DNA of 64,000 nucleotides from Ectocarpus siliculosus (lineage: Eukaryota; Sar; Phaeophyceae; Ectocarpales; Ectocarpaceae): contig FN649759.1 in assembly GCA_000310025.1 (NCBI GenBank), forward strand, positions 390,174-454,173. The letters run 5' to 3'. Below are positions 58,201 to 64,000 of this stretch, one piece after another. How positions within the stretch are numbered: the first letter of the stretch is position 1; each line of letters opens with the position of its first letter. The notes below the pieces were generated by a model, which was not told the DNA's origin, ran no database searches, and worked only from the letters and a program-made list of their open reading frames with translations. The translations under genes and the position numbers were made by a program.

Positions 58201-60217
58201 CCGCCGTGCAGCCGACGGCGATAACGCGGCGGTCCGGCAACACGTGGGGCCCTCGGTCGGGCGATTCCGCGACGCACAGGGAGACGGCTCGGGCATAGGC
58301 GTTTCGTGCAAGCCCCTCCGCGGCCTTGGACGGTTGTCACGGGGGGGGGCGGGGGGGAGGGTGCATGAGAGTCGGTCGAATCAACACCTGTGTTGGATGG
58401 CCCCCATTGAAGCATGGATATCGGTAGCTTGTCCCTAACAGTGCTCGGTTCACGCTCAGTTTGCTGTGAACGCAAGAAGTAGTCCGCTCCGACAGGGCAG
58501 ACATGCAGGTGGACTGCTGCTCTGCTGCTGCTGGTTTGCACCAACCATTAACCAACTCGTGAAATATTGTGCAGCTTCCCTCGTGTACATACAACAGCTG
58601 GGGGTTTTAGCAACCTCCCAACAACGGCGCACCTCTCGAGAGCAGTATCCCGGGGCGCGCGAGCCTGCAGCCATCCTGTCCTCGAAAGCCTTGAAGCAGT
58701 AAGGAACCGTCGCCTCTAGGAGGCACGCGCTCGCTCCAGGGACCCCTAGCAACCAAGATATCGCTTGCCCTCCCGCCCTGCGATGCGACAGAAAAACAAC
58801 GTAGGACGAGCTTGTCGATGCCAAAGTCTCGGGGTGATCGCAGCGTACGATGGGGCCGGTGTACCAGTGTCAGGAGGGAATATGGTCGCTAATTCAGGCC
58901 AGGTCGATACTACCGTTTTTCGTGGCAATGACTTGTCGGGGTTCAGCAGCAATGGTGCCACCCAATATTGTAGTTGCTATGCAGGGCATCTTGCTAAGCA
59001 GGGGGTCGCTAAACCCGGCCCACCACTGCTGTAACCGAAACGCTGTCTTTGGTCTTGGATGGCCTCGACAATACTGGTGTCTCCTGTGCGCATGCCGACA
59101 AGGTCCCTGTTGCCACGATGTGCCTTGTTGCGCTAGCGGCCAGACACGTCTGTTCCTTCAAAACGCGTCAGAACTATTTGTTATAGGATTTCATTTGAAT
59201 CCCGCAAGGGCGTGCCCAGCCGGTTCGGAAGTCGGTTTAAGGGGTGCAAGGTGCAAGGGAGAGGGTTTTCCTGGTGCCGGCTCCCGGCACGCCGGCCCTC
59301 AAGCTTCCCCGAAACGCACGTGGGAATGTTAAACTCTGCCGAACCGATGCGAAAACTCCAATTGGCAGCCCTACACCTCGCCCGGCCCGAAAGCAGCGGT
59401 AGTGAGAGTTGAAAAAACGAACAGAATAACACGTGAGACTGGCTTCCTCTCCTATTTTGCTGCTGGCCAAGCCAGCTGTTGCGGCGACACAAAGGCAAGG
59501 GGGGTGTAAATAGGTTCGGACAAGTATTATTGTTTGCCAGCAGAGAGCCTTCGACAAACACACACACGCCAACCTGCATACAGCAGCAAGGCAGGCGGAT
59601 ACGCATCCCTTTGCTTGCGTCAGCTGCACCGCTTCTCGTTAAAAAACTGAAATTTGGCCATTTCTGCGGTAGTAGAGCCCTACAGCAGCAGAAGTCATGG
59701 CAGCGACGTGCCCCCGCCCCACTTCGCAGATACGCACCGTACATGCGGAACGTGCGGTACGAGTAAAACTGATACAGAAAGTATCACGTCTGCTGCAGAT
59801 GCAACATATTCAACTCTCAAACTCTGCTTATTGCTACCGTAGAGCCTGTGTTTTGATCGCGCGCTCTCTTTCTCTCGTCTTATCTCGGTCGATCGATCTG
59901 TCGCCCAGATTAGCCGTTTCTTCTGGCACACATCATGCAGTTGAGCCGCAGTTTTGCACACCTACTACAGAGTTCAGGTTGTGTGCTTTTCCACGATTAC
60001 AGAAGTTCTCCTCACCCCGCAGTAGACACGCAGACTTGGGGCGTGGGCTTGGAGTCATACACCGCTCGTATCAGCGCCGAGGCGTCATCCGGCACCATCC
60101 CAGACGTGATGCTGTCCCCACTGGCATACGAGGCTGCTGATGATACAAAGGGGCGCCGGCCAACAGCGGCAGTAGCGCTAGCAGGGCCAACGGTAGACGA
60201 AGCCCGAAGCGTGAACG

Positions 60218-60279
<62 letters not shown>

Positions 60280-60491
60280 AGCACTACGAGCAGTGGTCTC
60301 CTCCTGCTGCCGCCGCCGGTTGCTGCGAGGGTTCTCGGCAAGGAAGATGTGATGGTCGTCGTCGTTGACGTGGATAGGTGACGGACATTCGCCAGAGACA
60401 GCGAAGAGTAGGATGACGGCACGGCGAACGCCGTTGACAAGGTCGTCGCTGCTGCGGAACACAGGTAGGAGAACGGAGAGGCCAGCCACAT
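55299..60491 (-). CDS. CinA-C-like domain plus NMNAT-type nucleotidyltransferase, plant-type two-domain protein (3' end unresolved)
   Basis: Exons: 60491-60016, 58777-58633, 58324-58089, 57388-56503, 55921-55835 and 55437-55299; all phases agree and at least one 3' exon is missing. Residues of about 138-310 resemble the CinA C-terminal (nucleotide amidase-like) fold: ALIRAVYDSKPTPQ, then GQAISWLLGVPGAS and LLEATVPY. Residues of about 425-656 are a cytidylyltransferase-like domain with the nucleotide-binding motif GSYNPLHRGH (H440, H443), FEISVSNVDK, LFPGCAFVVGADTAKRIIDP and GCSFIVGGRED. This domain order matches an uncharacterised plant family; an adenylyl- or cytidylyl-transfer reaction is inferred. 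The usual C-terminal ISSTEIR-type motif was not found. Oddities: a Ser/Thr/Ala-rich N-terminus with a Ser run of about 20, possibly a targeting peptide, and an Ala/Gly-rich insert within the transferase domain. MVPDDASALIR offers an internal start. The first base of exon 2 is acceptor-dependent. Confidence 0.88.
57869..58074. mobile_element. Short TIR element (MITE), diverged copy, in intron 3 of the nucleotidyltransferase gene
   Basis: Related to the element at 46416-46577. Inverted ends are CGCGGCACCACTCAAAAAC and the complement of CTTTTTAAGCGGTGGCGCG. The interior shares CCTATATAGCC-x-GGGG and AAGAAACGAGCCTCGGCCAAA. It ends only about 15 bp from exon 3 of the host gene. Confidence 0.75.
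58778..60015. other. Intron 1 of the nucleotidyltransferase gene
   Basis: 1.24 kb with no independent gene. The acceptor (TTTTTCTGTCGCATCGCAG on the - strand) is strong. Reading in the exon 2 frame stays open about 47 bases further upstream, so a longer exon is possible. Confidence 0.5.
60220..60276. repeat. (CTG)19 trinucleotide repeat in exon 1
   Basis: A pure CTG tract on the + strand; on the coding (-) strand it reads as AGC codons and gives the poly-Ser run of the nucleotidyltransferase protein. Confidence 0.95.
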
Positions 60492-60884
60492 TCGTCCCGA
60501 AGCCAGCGAGACTGCTGACTCTTGGCGATTCCGAGGGGTGTGGTGTGCATGCGGCAGCACGCACGCGCTGGTGAAGCATGCGGGGCAAACAAAAACTGGG
60601 GGGGGCTCATGACAGCCTTGACATTACATAGTAGCAGGGGGGGTTGGGGGGGGTTCTGTTTTTTTCTTGAGAGCCCCCGATGATTGCCAGCAGAGGTTGC
60701 CGTGTTGCCGTGCACGGCCAGCAAAATGCGTGCTGCTGCTTGGAAGGTGTGCGTGCCGCTTGTCCACCTTTCCGTTCGACGAGCGTCTGCCTTCTCCTTG
60801 CCCAACCAGTCGTCGGCCTCGCTTCGGTCTTGCAGCAGCAGCAAGCGCAGCAGCAGCAGGAACCAGAGAGGGATTGCAACAAGC
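60492..60884. promoter_or_regulatory. Putative divergent promoter between two head-to-head genes
   Basis: Only 393 bp separate the start codons of the - strand nucleotidyltransferase gene and the + strand nucleosidase gene, so both 5' UTRs and promoters must share this space. It holds G-rich runs at 60597-60655 and a CAGCAG-rich stretch at 60834-60860. No TATA element is evident. Function is inferred from geometry only. Confidence 0.5.
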
Positions 60885-63512
60885 ATGTCGGGCGGAATCA
60901 AGAACGTCGTGGTGATCGTCGCAATGGAAGGTGGGGGTACTAGAGGGCGGGGGACGAGGCCAGCTCAATTTTTATCACTGAGGGCGTCCATGCTGGCACG
61001 GAACACGCGGTATTCTCGTACTAGTATGCCCTCCTGATGAGGACGCATTCCCGAGAATAGACGACTGATGAGAGATGATATTTACGGACATGTTGCTGCC
61101 GTCATGAAAACGTAATTGCGCCGCCTATTCTTCGTGCGGAGTTGTCGAAATGGCGGTGGTGAGTGACAGCACCTGCGCTACGCGCTACACCATCCTAGCG
61201 ACCCGGCGATCATAAGGATAATTAGGTGGTCAGCCCGTGCGAAAGCTATTGCTGACTCTCTCTCTCTATATATATATATATTTTTTTTTTTCTCTGTCTG
61301 GTTGCGCGCCGTGCCCCGGGCCACCCTCTACAGCCGAAGCGTGTCCACTGATCGAACGCCTCGGGCTCGTCGAAGACCCGGACAAGTTCCCTGCCGCCGC
61401 ACCTTCCAAGTGCTTCAGTGGCTCCTACCAAGGGGCAGCGATCAACGTGGTCACAAACGGGAAATGCTCCCGGTTTGGCGTGGACCAGATCGGAACCGTG
61501 GCGGCAGGACTGTCAACTTGGCTGTCGGTTGAGGTAAGAAGATTTGCAACTTACTCTTATACCACAGGACGCAGCACCCCTCCTCAAGTTCGTGCTGTGA
61601 AGGGAACCACAACATATCCGCAAACGAATTCACGCGTGTGTTGGTAGACTATCGAAGCGTCATCGAAAGACAGGCGGTGGCGAATGAAAGCGTGTGTGAT
61701 GCGGTTGTTTGCGCTCTCGGAGTTGGAAATGTTGACATTCACGTAAACGTAGCCGTTGTGAGGATTGCTTTGAGTTGATTTACAATTAAGGTAGCACCGT
61801 CGATTCCCTTCATAGGTGTGGCAGCCAAGAAAGGCAGCATTGATGATAGTGTGACGTTGTGCACCAATAACCAACTCTCATTAGACTTCGTTTTTTTCCA
61901 AACAACGCGAAATGGCAGAAACCTTGACAGCTGCATGTGCACGTCTTGCCCTCCTCTTGTCTGATAGTGAGCGCAATCGATTGTCGACGTACAATCTTTA
62001 GGTTTTTTTCGCATGGCCACGTCCCCAGTGCCTCTTATCTCGCCTCCCGCCCATGTATGTCGCCTTTTCACGAGCTCCACCCCCACCTCCCCCCTCCTTC
62101 ATCGTTCCCTCCCCCCTGCTTGGCCAGGCGATCAAGCCGGATATCGTGATAAACGCCGGTACCGCAGGCGGATTCAAGAAGCACGACACCGCCATCGGCG
62201 ATGTTTTCATCAGCACCAGCGTGAAGAACCATGACCGAAGGTGTGCGGCGCGATAACGTAGGGTTATTTCTTCCTCGGGATCCAACAACGGTAGTGAATA
62301 GCCCGATGATGTTGCACATCCCTTTGAAAGTGCCCCCCCCCGCTCCGACCAGGTTCCAGAATCGACACATCTACACGTCTCATCCGCTGCGTACCTCGCG
62401 CCTGCAGTAGTTTTTTTTTTTTTGCCTTCACTTGAAATCAGCGCTCACGGCATTTTGGCACTGTTTACTACAACCCGCGGTTGCACAGCGTGCAGCAGCG
62501 CGCACGGACAACGCAACAGTTAGATTCACGCGCGTTTTTTCTTTTTTTTTGGGGGGGGGAGCGACGCAGAGTCTATGACAATGAGTTAAGTACTCTTCCA
62601 CCCCCCCCCCTGCTGCGTGCGTGCGTGGATATATTCTGAAGAATCCCAATCCCGGGTTTCAAGGAGTTTGGCATTGGCAACCACGAGTCCCACCCTGCGC
62701 CGGAGATGCTGAAGGAGTTGGGGTTCAAGCAAGGGGTGGTTACCACCGGTAGCTCATTCGACCACACGGAGACGGACGACAAGATGATGGAAGAAAACGG
62801 TGATCAGAACACACAGAACGGGCACGGAAAAAACGTCAAAATCGGGTCGAGGCTGAGGTTCTTTTTTCATCGCCACTACTGTCGAGCATAAGTGATGTAG
62901 TGTAGGATCCACCGCTGAGCTTTTTTTTTTTTTTCTGATCTTTCGTGAACATTTGAGCCTCTGTTTCTTACCGAAATACCAGCACTAAGCTGCGGGCCCG
63001 GTATGCACACTCCACGCTCTTGTGTTCATTCGCTAGTGTCGTACTGCTTTTCCACCGCAGCAGTTTTTCCACCTCTGGAAAGAAGAAAATAGTTGTGGTC
63101 CATCCACAGCATCCTGCACAGCAACTTGTCCGTTCACGTTGTTTGTACAGCCACCATCCTGACAGCGAACATCAAGCAGCACCACCACAACCTCCGTGAG
63201 AGGCGCGGAGGGCAGCAGCGGCTCAGTGCCCACTGGCAACGCCGTTTTCATTCAACCCCTTGTAGCGTGTAAACTGACCTCCGCCATGCGCTGCCCGTCC
63301 GTTCCCGTCGCACACACGTGCGTTCGTCTTTTTCTCATCCCGGCTGGCAACAAAATGAATTGTTGTGGTTGGCTTTGGCTTTTTTGTAAACAGATGCAAG
63401 GGTGAAGGACATGGAGGCGGCGGCCGTGGCCTGGGCTTGCGAACAGCACGGGACCCCTCTCTTTTGCATCAAGGTGGTCACGGACCTCGTAGATGGTGGA
63501 GGGGTAGGAGAG
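60885..63512 (+). CDS. MTAN: 5'-methylthioadenosine/S-adenosylhomocysteine nucleosidase (3' end not found)
   Basis: Exons: 60885-60930, 61334-61533, 62128-62240, 62642-62799 and 63394-63512; all phases agree, giving 212 residues. The enzyme cleaves MTA (and SAH in some forms) to adenine and a thioribose, feeding the methionine (Yang) cycle, and is normally cytosolic. Visible family features: VVVIVAME at the start, with AEACPLIERLGL across the exon 1/2 junction; INAGTAGGF (residues about 90-98); the HDRR motif; TGSSF; DMEAAAVA with E180; and VTDLVD with D203. E17, E180 and D203 correspond to the catalytic Glu12, Glu174 and Asp197 of the bacterial enzyme. Homologues have about 230-270 residues, so only the last helix is missing. 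A GAG|GTGAGT donor ends exon 5; the final exon lies beyond or was not recognised. TAGGFK-type text and exon order are plant-like. Confidence 0.93.
62410..62488 (-). mobile_element. 3' fragment of the SINE-like element, in MTAN intron 3
   Basis: A T-run at 62411 followed by GCCTTCACTTGAAATCAGCGCTCACGGCA and AACCCGCGGTTG. This is the complement of the tail and adjoining body of the SINE copies elsewhere in the window, somewhat diverged. Confidence 0.72.
62800..63393. other. Intron 4 of the MTAN gene
   Basis: 594-bp intron (donor G|GTGATC, acceptor TAAACAG). 62826-62872 resembles 41410-41460 (AACGTCAAAATCGGGTCGAGGCT core), evidence of another dispersed repeat family. No nested gene. Confidence 0.6.
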
Positions 63513-64000
63513 GTGAGTAGAAGACGGAGCCCCCGCGAAACGCCAACGTGCCTTTTAGAAGCGTTTCTGTTTTCAGACGCACAGAGACTGACGTAGTTTC
63601 ATTGGTCAGCCGGTTTAGCGCGGTCGGTGCTAGTAAGCAAAACACACGCGGGAATCACTGCCCCAGTATTCGTGATAGGTGGCCGGGGAGAAAAAGAGAC
63701 TACAAGCTACACAAGTACAACCCGTATTTATCCGTTGTCTTTTAGAAAGAATTGGCTGTCCCAGGTATCCCATCCCATCGAGACCTATCCGCGGAGGTAT
63801 GGAAACCCAGATTACACGCGGTGTGAATAAGCATGGTGGTCAGGAGATGTGAATGCATGCGGAGAGCACCGGGAATGCCTCTCTACGGGACGGGATAGCC
63901 ATCGGTCGCTCTCTTCCCCTGTGTGCACGCTGTTCTCTTACGCGCCCCCCCCCCCCCCCCCTCTCTCTCTCTCGTTTCCCTTTCCCTTTTCTCTCTCCCC
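63513..64000. other. Right edge, downstream of MTAN exon 5
   Basis: No exon could be assigned. A CTGTCCCAG acceptor-like site at about 63763 and a GTATGG donor at 63797 frame a short candidate exon, but its translation does not fit the family. A C-run and CT tract lie at 63943-64000. Confidence 0.4.

Noticed and set aside
60178-60588. 136-codon - frame with a poly-Gln run
   Set aside because: This is the neighbouring frame of the same CTG tract. Only the poly-Ser frame joins in phase to exon 2 and gives the conserved PTPQVCVSTAG-GQAISW text.
63764-63797. Candidate last exon of MTAN between CCCAG and GTATGG
   Set aside because: Its translation does not resemble the conserved C-terminal helix of the family in any frame.

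Overview
This window is nuclear DNA from an intron-rich eukaryote. Coding blocks are short, are joined in frame by GT-AG introns of 0.1 to 3.9 kb, and lie among SINE-like elements, TIR elements, satellites and microsatellites. GC is about half. The gene families are plant-like or protist-like: a plant-type CinA/nucleotidyltransferase, a eukaryotic MTA/SAH nucleosidase, a ZupT-type ZIP transporter and MYND proteins. My best guess is a brown alga (Ectocarpus-like stramenopile). This is inferred from gene style and repeat load, not proven. No bacterial operon, CRISPR array or rRNA gene is visible. All gene models below were built by hand from splice sites and reading phase.

Layout. 0-8 kb holds only weak, unassigned ORFs. 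8.15-13.1 kb is an eight-exon MYND zinc-finger gene (+). 14.9-19.9 kb is a complete three-exon ZIP metal transporter (+). 23-26 kb carries a small unassigned gene whose first intron also occurs as an identical inverted copy just upstream of its start codon. This is the most unusual structure in the window. 26.5-27.9 kb holds a frameshifted, unrecognised coding remnant. 32.8-37.7 kb (-) and 47.6-49.9 kb (+) carry two paralogous genes for a single-PQ-loop, three-helix, SemiSWEET-like membrane protein. The roughly 15 kb around and between them is repeat-rich: tRNA-derived SINEs, GGCGGT-rich arrays, a 676-bp satellite with an assembly gap, a GGGTGTGATA-rich block, and long and short TIR elements. 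50.4-51.8 kb is a second long TIR element.

The right end is the best-supported part. A CinA-C-like/nucleotidyltransferase gene (-, 60491 down to at least 55299) and a methylthioadenosine/S-adenosylhomocysteine nucleosidase gene (+, from 60885, 3' end not found) are arranged head to head, with 393 bp between start codons. That suggests a shared divergent promoter. Both act in nucleotide or cofactor housekeeping, but a direct functional link is only a guess.
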